NCBI GenBank assembly: GCA_029718625.1
Contig: JAINUF010000034.1
Location: forward strand, 447,265-511,264
Source: Synaphobranchus kaupii
Taxonomy: Eukaryota; Chordata; Actinopteri; Anguilliformes; Synaphobranchidae
Direction of reading: 5' to 3'
DNA length: 64,000 nucleotides
The notes under the pieces: generated by a model
What the model saw: the letters and a program-made list of their open reading frames with translations, nothing else
Database searches by the model: none
What the model was told of the DNA's origin: nothing
Made by a program: the position numbers and the translations under genes
Shown: in pieces, positions 44,501 through 57,649 of the stretch
Position numbering within the stretch: the first letter of the stretch is position 1
How the letters are laid out: every line of letters begins with the position of its first letter

Positions 44501-45156
44501 CACCAACAGAGGTGGTACAAAGAAAAATGTGAATGTCTCAGCCTTGTCCTTACAAAAACAACAGAAGAGATAAAAATGTCACTTGTGGATTTTTATTTTA
44601 TTTATTTCTGAGGGCAAAGCCTCTAAGAGTAGTTACATTCCTAATTTTAAAAAGAGAGAAAGACTAGAGGAGGATGAGAGGATACATCAGTCTGGGGCCA
44701 CCCAGCTGTGGACTTTTCTCTGGTTTCTGTAAGGTGTGTGGGAGTAATCTCCCGTCTGCTGTTGCGCCACCACAGCCTTGCCTTACCGTACCAATGAGCC
44801 GTTGTGTAGGGCCCGCTCCTCGTTTGTCACCGCAGTCTGCAAAAGCGCTAAAATCAAAGGACAATATGTATAAGAAGCACAGCAGTTACCAAATGAAATA
44901 AATGAGTGTGCACTTCAAAGCGAAGGTAACGTGAGTAACTGCGAAAGTGGCGATGGCGTTGAGGCTCGATTGTAACGGGCTTTGCTTGAAAACCTAAGGC
45001 CAGATGGAATATGACAAATCGCAGCGTAATTATTTATCGTGTATCAAAGCTAAATGAAGCACAAACAAAAGGCTTGATTGGACGTGATCAAAGGAACATT
45101 GTCATACCCAGATCTCTGGAATGCCAAGTCGATGTGACGTATTTCAGAACGGCTGG

Positions 45157-45209
45157 TTTTCAAGTTAGACAGAACAAAGGAGAGATATTTGTTCTGTCTA
45201 ACTTGAAAA
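45157..45209. repeat. perfect 22-bp inverted repeat (hairpin)
   Basis: TTTTCAAGTTAGACAGAACA plus AA at 45157-45178 is the exact reverse complement of 45188-45209, with a 9-nt loop GGAGAGATA. The flanks do not continue the pairing. Confidence 0.9.
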
Positions 45210-46019
45210 TATTGTCACATTCACCTCACCCTGATCCACAACACCCCCCCCCCGCCAACCATCCGCAGTCAACTGTCATGCTCACGCACTTGTATGAATA
45301 TGCTGTACACGCACAAATACACGTGCCAACACACATGCACACTCAAATTTGTGTTATAAAACTGTTACAAAACTCCCAACAGGCCATTGTGGCTAGCTGT
45401 AATCAATTAATGTAATCTAGGAAAGTGAGTGAGCAAATGAGAAATGCACCTTTTGCTCAACGGGCGTGCCATTAAATGCTGGTGTATCACCTTCCTTGGT
45501 GAACCCACGCTCTAGCTGTTTGTCAGCCACGGCTCCAAGTTATATAGGTTTTGTTATAAAATATGTATTGTTATAGGTTTCGTTATAACAATGAAGGGTT
45601 TTCCCGATAGACTTCTGTTGCCATCCACGAGTGTCAGGCCGCTCCGGCGTCAAGTTCCAAACCAGTGTTTCTAGCTTTGCGCCATCTTGCATGTCCATTT
45701 TCTCAAATGCCACTTCTTCGTGGGGCACGCCCACCAGCTAAGTTCACTCAGACACTCATACACCCCCTTGAGCCGACAGAAACCAATAGTGTATGTGGGT
45801 TAAGTTAACTGAAATATTACTAAATTAAATACCACATGTGAAACTAAGGAAAAGAGATCCCAAAGACTGTTGTCGTGTCGTGTAATTGAATGTGTCTGTG
45901 TCCGTACGTGAGCACTTTTGTACCTGTGTATGTGAGATTGTTGGTTTGTGTGTGTTTCTGGGTGTGTCTGAGGTTGTATCCGTGTCTGGTAGAGTGAACG
46001 TGCATGTGATGCTCTGTGT

Positions 46020-46260
46020 CTGTATGTGTGTGTGTGAGTAAATGCGAGTGTGTGTGTGAGAGAGAGAGAGAGAGAGACGCTCCATGGGTGTGTGGGTGAC
46101 GCTCCATGAGTGTGCGTGTGTGTGAGAGAGAGCGATACGCTCCATGGGTGTGTGTGTGTGTGTGTGTGAGAGAAAGAGAGAGAGAGAGAGAGACGCTTCA
46201 TGGATGTGTGTGGGTGACGCTCCACGAGTGTGCGCGTGTGTGAGAAAGAGAGACGCTCCA

Positions 46261-46291
<31 letters not shown>

Positions 46292-46349
46292 GAAAGAGAG
46301 AGAGAGAGAGAGAGACACTCCATGGGTGTGTGCGGGTGACGCTCCACGA

Positions 46350-46384
<35 letters not shown>

Positions 46385-46470
46385 GCTCCATGGGTGTGTG
46401 TGGGTGACGCTCCACGAGTGTGCGTGTGTGAGAAAGAGAGAGAGAGACGCTCCATGGGTGTGTGGGGGTG
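46020..46470. repeat. compound minisatellite with (GT)n and (GA)n
   Basis: Units of about 60-120 bp contain GACGCTCCATGGGTGTGTG, GTGACGCTCCACGAGTGTG and GAGAGAGAGA blocks, repeated six or seven times. Long Ser/His/Thr ORFs across it are artefacts. Confidence 0.9.
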
Positions 46471-46967
46471 CTGATCAGTATTTGCTGCAGTACTTTTTTA
46501 TGTATCCTCAGATGTGTTTCATTTGGGCCTCTGAAGCAGAGCCATAAAGCACCCTGAGAAGCAATAAGAAACAGGAAGCAATTTGGATAGGGACATCATT
46601 TAACTGATTTAAGTAGTAAGCACTGACCCTGGCAAGACCGAACCCTTCAGTAGTGTGTGTGCTGTGCCCTGCTGTACTTTGTACCTCATTGAAATGCCTC
46701 TCACCTAAGGAAAGGTGAAAGGGGTCTGTCTAAATATTTGGTGGCCCTCGCTGTGTATGTAGACGGCTTGAGAAAGTGCTTTTTTTTGTCTTTTATTGGT
46801 TATTTACAACTCTTTCATAAAAAGCCATTTATTTAAAATTCTAAATGTGAAGAAATATGACACGTGAAACAAGAAACACACACACACACACAAAGACAAT
46901 TCTTATAGACACAATGTGAAAACACAACAGTCATTAAAAGATAAAAGATGGTTCTGGAAAGTGGTGC

Positions 46968-47437
46968 ACTCGTTGCTGTGTAAGTATACTGTAGGTTAAG
47001 TGAACTCGTTGCTGTGTAAGTATACTGTAGGTTAAGTGAACTCGTTGCTGTGTAAGTATACTGTAGGTTAAGTGAACTCGTTGCTGTGTAAGTATACTGT
47101 AGGTTAACTGAACTCGTTGCTGTGTAAGTATACTGTAGGTTAAGTGAACTCGTTGCTGTGTAAGTATACTGTAGGTTAAGTGAACTCGTTGCTGTGTAAG
47201 TATACTGTAGGTTAAGTGAACTCGTTGCTGTGTAAGTATACTGTAGGTTAAGTGAACTCGTTGCTGTGTAAGTATACTGTAGGTTAAGTGAACTCGTTGC
47301 TGTGTAAGTATACTGTAGGTTAAGTGAACTCGTTGCTGTGTAAGTATACTGTAGGTTAAGTGAACTCGTTGCTGTGTAAGTATACTGTAGGTTAAGTGAA
47401 CTCGTTGCTGTGTAAGTATACTGTAGGTTAAGTGAAC
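46968..47437. repeat. 36-bp minisatellite, 13 near-perfect units
   Basis: The unit ACTCGTTGCTGTGTAAGTAT, ACTGTAGGTTAAGTGA repeats 13 times. The only clear variant is TAACTGA for TAAGTGA near 47106. A 36-bp unit equals 12 codons, hence the artefactual repeat ORFs on the minus strand. Confidence 0.97.
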
Positions 47438-48144
47438 GCGACTGCGTGGACACATGCTGATGTTTGCAGTGGATACACTTTTCAGGTTCATGGGAGTGAG
47501 AAGCTAGCTGTCAGCAGGAGTGTGAACGGTAATCACATTTTATTGCATAGGTCTGTGAGAAATCTCCACCACACTCTTGGCTAAATGGCGCGTCTCCAAC
47601 CTTTCATTTACTGTGAGGAGAAAAGAATCAGTCTGCGCTTTATTCCTTATCAAATTATACATTTGTTTTCACCAAATAAGAATGGGACATGCAAGATTTA
47701 AATTGAGAAACTCGTTATGAATATTTCTACATGAGGTTCGAAGGTCACAAAATGTGTCAGTCAGTTAAGAAAACATTGAAAGATCTCGTATAGAGGATTC
47801 AAACACTCACGTTTTTTTCTTCCACACATCATACAGTGATCTCCATGTTCAGCTGATTTTGTATCTTCCTGAAGAGCATGTTTGGCATTTGCATGTCATC
47901 TCGCATATCCAGTTGAATATCAGGCAACACACACAGTAACTGAGAAATCAGTTCATGGCATTCATTAAAAAAACATCAAGTTGGTATCCAGATATTCTAT
48001 TTAAAAAGTAAGTCTGCAACTTCACAACAACACGATAGAAACACACACACAAGTTAAGCAGACCATCACTGGCATGGCCTCTGAGTGTGTAGCAGGATTA
48101 TTACCCCTGCCATGTTTGTTTTAGTGAGATAATGGGATAATTTT
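47438..48144. other. intergenic, nothing recognised
   Basis: AT-rich unique-looking sequence with no element ends or coding features. Confidence 0.4.
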
Positions 48145-48149
48145 AAACA

Positions 48150-48560
48150 CAGCATTGACCTTATGGCTGAACAAGGGTCAACCGCAAAGTGGGCGTATGC
48201 GGGATGAATGTAAGAAGCATCAGCACTCTAATTTGGGTGACTTGTGGATCGATGGGTTGAGCTTTAAAGGCCTTTCGCCTTCTAACGGCTGCTATGGGAA
48301 CACAAATCACGGGCAGCAGCACCTCCTCGAGCCAGTTAAAACCCATGCAAAGGGAAATCCGAGTTCTTTACTGTTTTCATTGTCGGCGACACATAAAATA
48401 TCCTTTAAGCCCATAATGCTTTGGGATGGCTTTGACGCACCCAATATTTCAGCAAATTAAAACTGATTTCCTTCAATAAACACTGTTTGATCACGTTGCT
48501 GCTCAAATCTGAAAATAGTATTTAGTTCAAGCTATTTGGAAGGGCTCCAAAAGTGCTTTA
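48150..48560. other. candidate conserved non-coding segment
   Basis: This is complex, repeat-free sequence of balanced composition between low-complexity regions. It includes CATGCAAAG (octamer-like) and several TTTAAT/ATTAA words. The ORF over it has no splice or start context. Conservation cannot be tested here. Confidence 0.25.
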
Positions 48561-48879
48561 ATTAAGTTTATGGTAATCCTAAATTAGACCGGGGTGTAGG
48601 GAGGAGATGGGTTTTCCTTCAATGGGCTGTACACATTTACTTGATGAAAACAAAATAGGGACATTGCTCCTTCTCATTGGGCGGCCTGCTAAACCAAACC
48701 AAGAATGAGAGAGAGAGGAGCGAGAAAAAGTGAGAAAGTGAGAGAGAGCTGAGAAAGTGAGAAAGAAAGAAAGAAAAGGATATAGAAGGCGAGAAACAAT
48801 GGAATGCAAAGAGAGACAATAAAGGAGGTGAAGGAGACAGAGAAGGTGAAATAAGAAACCTCCAAAAATAAAGGGGGGA

Positions 48880-49230
48880 TGCGCGCTCGTTGTTTTGTTG
48901 TGTCCTGAGCCAGTTTGCTGTGCTACATTCTAATCACTGATATATGGGCACAGAGAGCTCACGACCTACAGGGAGTTTTGGCTCTCTTCCCCTGCATGCT
49001 AACTACCAGTGCCGCAATAAAAACATTCATCACCATGCTAGCCTCTGAGGTGACTGCGCCATGTGGCGCTAAACACAACAAGGCATACCTTTCGTCTGCA
49101 GATTATTCACAGAAAGAGCTATCAACGGGAATAATAAGGGAAGCGGTTCTGGAGCATTTGCTTTCGGAAATCACAGAGCTCCGCGTTGTAATAGCAAGGC
49201 GGGGAAATGCTCCGTGATTTACGGCGGCAG
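48880..49230. other. candidate conserved non-coding segment
   Basis: This is repeat-free, complex sequence bounded by GA-rich tracts on both sides (48700-48860 and 49245-49290). It contains TAATCACTGATATATGGGC and GATTATTCACAGAAAGAGC. It is only a candidate, based on composition. Confidence 0.22.
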
Positions 49231-49692
49231 TCATGCCGGTCGCTAGCGAGGGAGGGAAGGAGAGAGTGAGAGGACGAGAGGAGAGGAAAATACAGGTATT
49301 TCATTGACAGGGATGTATTGGCATTAGCCTCTGAATGTTATTCGCGGGCGGTGTGAGAGTGCCGAGGATCAGGGGCCTGTGTGTGAGTCACGCGCGGCGG
49401 TGTCTGTCCGACTCGGCTGTGTGAAAGGGGGAGTATTACCAGAGAGCGTCACTCCCAATCCTCACCGCACTCATTCACCTGCCACCCCCCAACCCCCAAC
49501 CCCCACCCCCCACCCTGGCCTCTGTCTGCATGCTGTGCTGCATAGTATTACCACCTGCAATTCACCCGCCATTCTTTCTTTTTCTCCTTTTATTTGTTTT
49601 GCGCCCTTTCTTTCCTCTTGAAAGCTTCAACAACGGGTTGCATTTATTCTTTAACAGAGAAACAGAGGCACATGCACACATACACACACACA

Positions 49693-49798
<106 letters not shown>

Positions 49799-51419
49799 AA
49801 CACACACATACATAGCCATGTTCACATGCACAATTTCTTACCTCTATAGCTGAGAATATTTGCTAAATTTAAATATTTTCTGTATTAATAAGTAACAATG
49901 CTATTGTAAATGTTATTCAGTTGTATAATATAGTATTCAGAACAAGCAATCTAGATTTTATATCAAATAAAGTCTGGAGTCAAAATAGACTAGGCATCCC
50001 TTGTTATCCCTTCCCAACTATAAATGCATCAGCAATTATTTTTAATGAGTTTAAAACAACCATGTTGTACAGGTGTTTTAGAACATTTAACGTCTAAATT
50101 TCAAACAAATGAAAGTATGGGGTGGTGTTTACGAGTGACCCTCACAGGTAAGCCCACAAAATTGATCTGGCATCCTCACAAAGTCAATGTTAAATATTGG
50201 CCAGGATGCCGCTAACAGACGTTTTATGAATACCAAACGCACGTGGAGAGCTGCCCTCTGGCTCCCCTCTTTTGCACCTAGGCCCCTTTTATGGGAAACA
50301 ATTTCTTGTCCCTCACTCATATTAAAAACCCCCAGTGGTGAAATGGCTTTTACTTGATCTGAGATATGTCCAGCTTGTCGTGCTCTGTTCATTTGCCTCT
50401 TTCCACCACTGTGGATCCTTCTTTTTCACCTACGTGTGCAGTGTGGTATCTGTGAATGTTTGTGGTATATGGTAATGTGTTCTCAATGCACATCCCTCAC
50501 CCCTTGTGCAAATGCCTAGAGAAATACCATTAAATCCTTTTGGTTGTTAAGTTGAGTTTGCTTCACAATTCTACCCGTCCAAGTGCTCTCCATGCCACCA
50601 GGGAAAATTTCTGAATTGCCTTTATGGTTAGATGGTTTTTAGCACTCGTTCACAGTGGTTTGGTGGATTAATCACTTGCTAGCAGGATTTTTAGGTCACC
50701 TCATAAGCCTGAATTCTTAGTTTTTCAAGGAGAGGTGACATTACACGGATGCTCAAGGAATTTCTGGGCTAAGTGATTTAAGCACTCGACACCAGTATGT
50801 GTGGCTGTGAAATTTTATGCATTCTCTTACAGCATTTCTGAGTTAGGCAATTCAAGCACTTGCAAGCAGAATCCTAGATTGGTAATTTAAAAAAAGAATT
50901 TACTCAATATTTTTAGGCCGCATAACATATTAGCTTGCTAGCAGTACATTTTATTGGGAGATTTCTAGCATTTACTGAAAGTCTTTCTAGTTTAAGTGAT
51001 CTAAGCTCTACCTGCAGCATTCTCATCTGTCTTAGGAACAGAATGACCTTCAATGTTTATAACACTGTTTTGTACTTAAATCTGTTTCTTGGAGGAGGGC
51101 GATAACAAAACCAGATTATGCTTCCCTTTTAGAACAGCTGCAGCAATCGATAGATTCATCTAGAAGATTATCCAGCTGAAGCTTTGCTTTTTAAAACTTG
51201 TAAGCATTTCGCATTAAGATTTGGCTTTATGGAAGGGCTGAGATATTGATGGACACAGGTTTTTAAATGGTTGCTCTCTTGTATAAGAGACATCGGAGAG
51301 AAACCGGAGAGACCGTTTGTACTAATTTGGTATGAAACCAGGCGTGAACTAATAACTATGACGTTTTGTAACAAATTAAAAAATAAAAATATGTTGATCA
51401 AAGTTAAGGATGAAGCCTT

Positions 51420-52020
51420 CTGGGGTTAGATTGAATGTATCCCTCTTGGGCCATGACATTTAAGTTTATTTTGAAACATTTTTCACAGACAAAATGAGTT
51501 TGCATTGTCGATGCTTTCTCTCATTTATTAATGAATCCTGCCTTTTTGCTCATTTAACATTTGGCTTGTCTAATGTTATTTTGTAATCTATGGATCATTA
51601 TTTTTACCTTTTTGTGCAGCATATAAATATTCCAAGAGCCTTATTAAATGTCAAAGGCCATAGATATCCTGATTGATTTTGACCCTCCGTATTAGCAATA
51701 TGTCAGGAAGAGATTTGTTACCTTATATTTGCAATTTTAAAGCCATTTTCTCAGACAGTGAAACACTAACCATCATTTCAATAGGAAAGAGAGTTAAATA
51801 ACACAAATATTAAGATTAATGGGCATTTTAGGAAGTCTGCCATATTCTATGAAGTTATCCATGTGAAATATTTCATAACAGGACCTCTGAGTGTCACGCA
51901 TAAATATTATAAATTGAATTTCTTAAAAACCATTGGCTAGAAAACAGAAACTATTCTGATTGCTCCGGAATGTGGTTAGCATATAAAGAAAATTAGCATT
52001 TTGGTCCAAACAGTTTTATG
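51420..52020. other. candidate conserved non-coding segment, AT-rich
   Basis: About 600 bp without any simple repeat or TE end, rich in TAAT/ATTA and ATAAATATT words. It has the look of developmental-gene CNEs. Composition only. Confidence 0.25.
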
Positions 52021-52289
52021 CAAATCACATTCTTAAAGCAAAACAAAAATAAACAGAAAAACATGGAGAAAAATCATTTGAGATAACCAGAAGTGTGTGT
52101 GCAACAAGGTGAAAAGCTCTGGTGTAAATGATTAGAAATGAAAAGATAAGAAATATTTTTCATTGCACAAGATATAAAAATATAAACAGAGAGACACCGT
52201 ACAGTAGCAAAATTTAATAAGTGTGCACAAAACAAATAAATGGCATTCAAAATAGGCAGAGACACTAGCCTAAAGAACACTGGATCATC

Positions 52290-52400
52290 TTTGCACAAAG
52301 TACATCCATCCATCCATCTATAGTGCATGTCTTTTGGCTGTGGACATGGGGAGAACGTACAAATTCGGGCCGTGGTCGATGCTGTGAGGTATGTGTGTGT
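52290..52400. repeat. scrap of a dispersed LINE/SINE 3' region
   Basis: CATCCATCCATCCATCTATA followed by TTTTGGCTGTGGACATGGGG and AGAACGTACAAATTC resembles the 3' end of a common fish retroelement. It is short and diverged. Confidence 0.4.
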
Positions 52401-52599
52401 CCCTCTACGTGTGGGATTGATGGAAAGCACACGAGGCTGATCATTAACACCTCTTTTCTGTTCTCCAAAGGAAAATGGCAATTAAGTAAAGATTTAGTTC
52501 TGAATTGTAGGATAAAAATTAATTTCTGGTCACACTTTGCACAAAGTGTATATTCCCTACGATCTAATGAGGCTAGCCATAGGTCTGTATGACCACAGC

Positions 52600-54264
52600 A
52601 TAATATTTTTATAAATCATTTATAAACATTTGTGCAGGCATTTCGTGAGAGGGTTCACCTGAAGGTAAGTGACATCATGTGTTATGTCACTATTGGGACT
52701 ATATTTTTGCATAATGTATTATTTTTATGCATGTGTTTAATCACTTATTTTTTATCACCTGTTTCTCCTTCTTTTCCCCCAATCTGGAATGGCCAGACGT
52801 TTTTATAGGCCCGTCCTGTTAATTAGCCCAGCCTAATTAATTTGAGAGAGCGCAGCCCAACACACAGGAGATATGTAGCCAGCCACCTCTTCATTTCGCT
52901 CTACACTCCACCAAAGTTGAGAGTTGCTATGACAACATAGAGAAGAGAGTCCCCTGCTGACAGAACCCCTCCCTTCCTAGTCAACACTATGTGCAATTAT
53001 GTGCAACTCTATGGATCTTCTGTCGACAGTCTGCACGGGCACTGCCAGGATCCGATCCCAAACTGTGGGGTGACTCACTAAGCTAAGAATGGGCACGTCA
53101 GTTGGGCTACGTCTGTTTGCCACCCTTCTTAATGGAGTGTGCTTGCTTATGAATGATTGAGAGGTTGTTTTGTCCCTCCATACGTTAGGTCAGAATTCAA
53201 GTCCTGCATTTATAGAAGTGGCTCCTCTTGGTCCTGCAGACTTTTGCTTTTGCAAAGTCTTGCTATGACATTGCAATGAGGACTTTATACATGCCTGACA
53301 AAGGATTTACGGCTGACCAAATCACAGAGGCACACCTATGCTTACCCACCAATCCAAAACAGCAAAGATGTGTGTGCATGCTGCTGACCCTATCCTTTCC
53401 TGCTGAAGCTGTTCCGATGCTCTACCTCCCTGTCACTCTGTGCTGTGGGTCTCTGTACTGGGGGGGGTAAAGGCATCGCTGTCCCATAGCCGAACCAGAG
53501 CAGCTTTCCCATAAGAATTTCACTCCAAGTCAAGCCAAAGAATTCAGCAGACCCGCTCCTCATACATTTTAATCCTGTGCGTTCCCTTTAATAAACCTCT
53601 TTTAAACTTACTCCAGTCATCCGGGAGTCTCGTTCCCAGAGAGCGCAGCCTATATAATCATGCACGACATCAGAGACCTGTTGTTTTTGAGCAGGGAACA
53701 CATTGCGGTGTGACCGGTACAAAATATAAAACGGGCTGCAAGACTGCTGTGTGGTGGGACACAGTACGGCTCTGATATGGGGGAGAAAAATAAATCCTGA
53801 ACAGACAGAATCCTTTAATCTTTTATTTTCTGTCATGCCAGAAGAAATATCTGAGGATGTACATATGGGATTTGAAAACCTATATCTATTCACTGCCTAT
53901 ATGAAAGATAAACGCCTCGCTCGTCTCCCCCCATTCCCTGAAATCATAAATTTTGCATGTGATTCAGCTGGACTGGATTGTGGAAAATGGATGCACAATG
54001 GCTGAGTGGGGCAAGGGGGGGGGGGGCACAGCCAGTTATTCTGGGCTGTAGCTGTCTGTGCTGCAATCGGCGATATTGTGTAGAACACCCTCAAACGCAC
54101 ACAGATCATGGTAGCCATTCATAGTTCATTCATCCAGGCAGAAAACACACATGCACACTCACACAGTGTACACACAAAGGCATGCAATCAGACATACACA
54201 CAGTGCACACACACAAAAATGCTCATGTGCAAATACATACTCAAACAAACAAACATACATACAT
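52600..54264. other. intergenic, no gene supported
   Basis: Unique-looking sequence. ORFs of 70-100 codons exist on both strands but overlap each other and show no family resemblance. G-run at 54015-54026. Confidence 0.4.
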
Positions 54265-54313
<49 letters not shown>

Positions 54314-54416
54314 AATGGTACACAAATGCACATTTATACACACATAAAAATGTGCACACACACACACACACACACACATAGAAGTACATTCATACACATA
54401 TACAAACTGCATACAT

Positions 54417-54482
<66 letters not shown>
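54265..54482. repeat. (CA)n microsatellite cluster
   Basis: Three CA runs (about 54265-54306, 54357-54379, 54419-54481) are separated by related ATACAAATG/CATACA-type spacers. Confidence 0.95.
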
Positions 54483-54485
<3 letters not shown>

Positions 54486-54761
54486 CGTTCCACGTGCACG
54501 AACACGCGGACCACATGCCCATTTCAATCAGGGAAGGCAGGCAAAAGTTGAATCTCAGAGAAAGTGTTGGGAAGCTCATTTGTGTTGTGTAAAATTAAAT
54601 GTTTCTGTGTAGGTGTGTTAAAAATTCATGAGGAAACCTATTTCCCCGGATTTCTCTGCCGGATTCAACACTCCTCCCACGTACTCATTCTCTTTCAACA
54701 ATCACTCCCGGGTCATAGCCACCTCTCAGGGAAACATAATCATTCAAGTCTTTAAAACTTT

Positions 54762-54781
54762 TTTTTTTTTTTTTTTTTTTT
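54762..54781. repeat. poly(T) and neighbouring homopolymer runs
   Basis: A run of about 21 T is followed by an A/G-rich stretch to 54850 and a run of about 17 C at 54870-54886. Confidence 0.8.
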
Positions 54782-55109
54782 ACTGCTGGGGAAGAATGAA
54801 AGAAAGAAAGATAGAGAAAGAAAAAAAAATGAAAAACAGAAATGAAGGAACACTATTTCTTGGTCTACCACCCCCCCCCCCCCCCCACACACAGACACAA
54901 TCCACATGATGGTAATAGATACTTAAAGAGCTTTGATTTGTTTTGCTTCTTTCTTGCTTCTTAATTGACGCATTGCGAAATGTGGTTCTGTCTTTTTGTA
55001 TTACAGTGCCCTGACTACCAGCCTTTCCTAGCTGTTGAAAAATACCCTTATTTGCCACAAATTCTATCCTGGCTGGCCATCTCCACCCACACATATGGAC
55101 TGAGGGGGA

Positions 55110-55400
55110 TTTATTGTGGAGAGATATGCTATGACAAGTGAAATTTAATGTTAGACTTCAAAAACTGTCTCCACTAACTTGCGGGAGAAAAGAAGAGAAC
55201 ACCCCTTATCAAACAGTTTTGCATGGGAAACAGCTCTTCACGTGTAATTTAGCAGAAAATATTGCATGTCTGTTGTGTTTGCTCATTGGAGATGCATTTA
55301 TAAGAAAGAAATATGTTTGGCGAGCGTTGACATAGCTCAGAGGAAGTTCACAGATGACACTTGTCAGGACTGAAAAACAATAGAGGGATGGTCATGCCAA
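55110..55400. other. candidate conserved non-coding segment
   Basis: Complex, repeat-free AT-rich sequence just before a long CA array, with TTTATAAGAAAG and TTGCATGTCTG words. Composition-based guess only. Confidence 0.2.
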
Positions 55401-55659
55401 ACAGCATAAATGGGGAACGGAGGTGAGAGATGCTTTCAAGAAATTCCACACACTTATTATGCACTGTTTGTTACTCTATTATTATTCTTCACATAATGTG
55501 CAAAAAAGAAGAGTCCTCCTATTCACACTATGTTGTTGAGACATCTGAAGTTTTGATGTGAATAAAACCAGACACCTTTGTTTGTGATTTTATTTTCTGC
55601 ACATAAGATGGTGACAGCAAGCACAAGAAGCAAAACAACCTGCCCTTCCCTACACACTC

Positions 55660-55663
<4 letters not shown>

Positions 55664-55748
<85 letters not shown>

Positions 55749-55887
55749 AACACACTCCTGCACACACACAAACACACACACTCCTGCACACACACACACA
55801 CACACACACACAAACAAACACACTCCTGCACACAAACACACACACACACACACACACACACTCCTGCACACACACACACACTCCTGC

Positions 55888-55920
<33 letters not shown>

Positions 55921-55921
55921 A
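55664..55921. repeat. (CA)n array with CTCCTGCACA interruptions
   Basis: Pure CA at about 55667-55743 is followed by six or so units of CA runs punctuated by CTCCTGCACAC and CAAACAAACAC. Confidence 0.95.
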
Positions 55922-57640
55922 GACTTGAGAAAAGGTCCTATTCTGCCACTGCGCTTACTTGTGGGGTCCCAAGCCATTGCTTTCTGCCACTAGAGGCAGC
56001 ATTCATGTTGCTGGACACTGTCAGGACGACCACCGTGAAGGCAAACAATGGGAGGTTGGGGATAAATGATGAACCTGGCAGTCTAATTCCTCATCTCACG
56101 TTGAAGAACTCAGGGAGTTTCCACAGTGAATTCCCCAGCGTTCTCAGAGTTCGCTGTTGGAGCTGGGAGGTGAAATTCACACTCTGTTGGCTCTCGTTCA
56201 GTGTGCTAACCCGTGTAATATTAATGAACTGCGATTCGACATTCCCTTGGAAACTTTTCTCTGGGTTTATTTACGACATTGAACCCACCCCCACATACCG
56301 CACTCAGATAGACAAATATCCAAGTTCTGGATCTCTCCCGTCTAATTCAGTTCAGATGGAACAAGGGAGTTTTTACAGTGGTGCTAATATATGCCAAAAT
56401 ATGCAGTATATACAGAAAAAAAACCTTTTGGTTCCTGGGAACAACATCTTCAAGCAAAAACATCCAGAAGGAAAAACAAAGAATAAAAAAGTTAAAAGTT
56501 ATTTGTGCAACAGCTATTTGTTGTGCGGTGTTTGAGCAGAGTGGACTGTAATGTAATTCTGACGGGGGCTTTCTGCTATAGGACCGAATAAGCTCTAGTG
56601 AGCCCCAAATTCGGTGACCCACGTCCTGGGGGATGCTTTCCCAGCCTGAGCGACTGGCTCCGGATCGGGCCAGAACAGATTGCCAACGACTCCCCATGAA
56701 AGATTGGGTTCCCTTCCAAAATTCCGCCTCGCTCTCTGCAGGCCCAGTGATTTAGTGTGAGAGGATGGCGTCCCGCTGGGTTTAACAAATGCCACACAGG
56801 ACGGGGTGCTTTCCTGCCGAGCCTTGTCAGTGCTTTTCATTTTTGCAACCAGGAAGCTGGTTTATCTATCCCCCTAATGCTATCTACTATTCACCGATTG
56901 ATAGACCACCTGTTGTGATTGAATTGCCTTGGAGGTCCGCTGTTTCTCCGCAATGCCTTTCATCTCTTTGAGGCGGACATTAATGAAAGGCATTTACAGA
57001 CACCTTGAGCGCAGGTATATCCAATTGTTTTGTTTGGTACATACCTTAATTCTGTGCTGGCGCACTATATCTTAACAACAAAGAGGTGGAGATGAATTGA
57101 GGAAGATGAGAATGAGCAAAAGAGGAAGAGGAGAGGTTAGCAGATAGTTGATAAACATCAATGACTGGGAAAGAGTTGGTGTGGTTTAACCACCTTCCCC
57201 GATAAAACTTTCATGTGCTGCAAGATGATATATTGATATTCTTTCCAGGGGAAAAAAAGCTGGGGGCCCCATTTAAAGCACAAATCACAGTTAGTGCTTG
57301 TGCCATTGTCAGTGTACCTCTGTAATGAGCTGAAGGTGTGGTGAAGATGCAGGATTGTACAGACAGCACTCTGGACAAACAGGCCAGTCAGTCCCTGCAG
57401 GCATGCCGGTGTGCATTCAGATTCCCTCTAAATGAGAGTTTTCATCACAAATCCATATTTTACTGAGTCTGAAGGTGCACAGCATGCTCTGAGCCACAGT
57501 TCTTATGCATGAACAAAGATACTATACATTTAGGATGTAAAGCAAAATGTGTTAATGGTACATTTCTGTATTAATATTATGAAGAAGAAGAATAATAAGA
57601 AGAAATAAACATGCATACAGCAGGAACTGCAACAGACGTA
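55922..57640. other. intergenic, no gene supported
   Basis: Unique-looking sequence of mixed composition. The 176-codon ORF at 56005 shows no recognisable domain and no flanking splice signals. Confidence 0.4.
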
Positions 57641-57649
57641 AAACAGAAC

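Noticed and set aside
46833..47491. 206- and 185-codon minus-strand ORFs with 12-residue repeats
   Set aside because: The 36-bp minisatellite unit is divisible by three, so open frames arise by chance. There is no start or splice context.
54628..54760. ORF stretch with TYSFSFNNHSRVIATSQGN, faintly like a repeat protein
   Set aside because: It runs into a poly(T) tract, has no splice sites, and I could not tie it to a family.
56005..56535. 176-codon ORF on the + strand
   Set aside because: No domain, no splice context, and ordinary non-coding composition; chance ORF.
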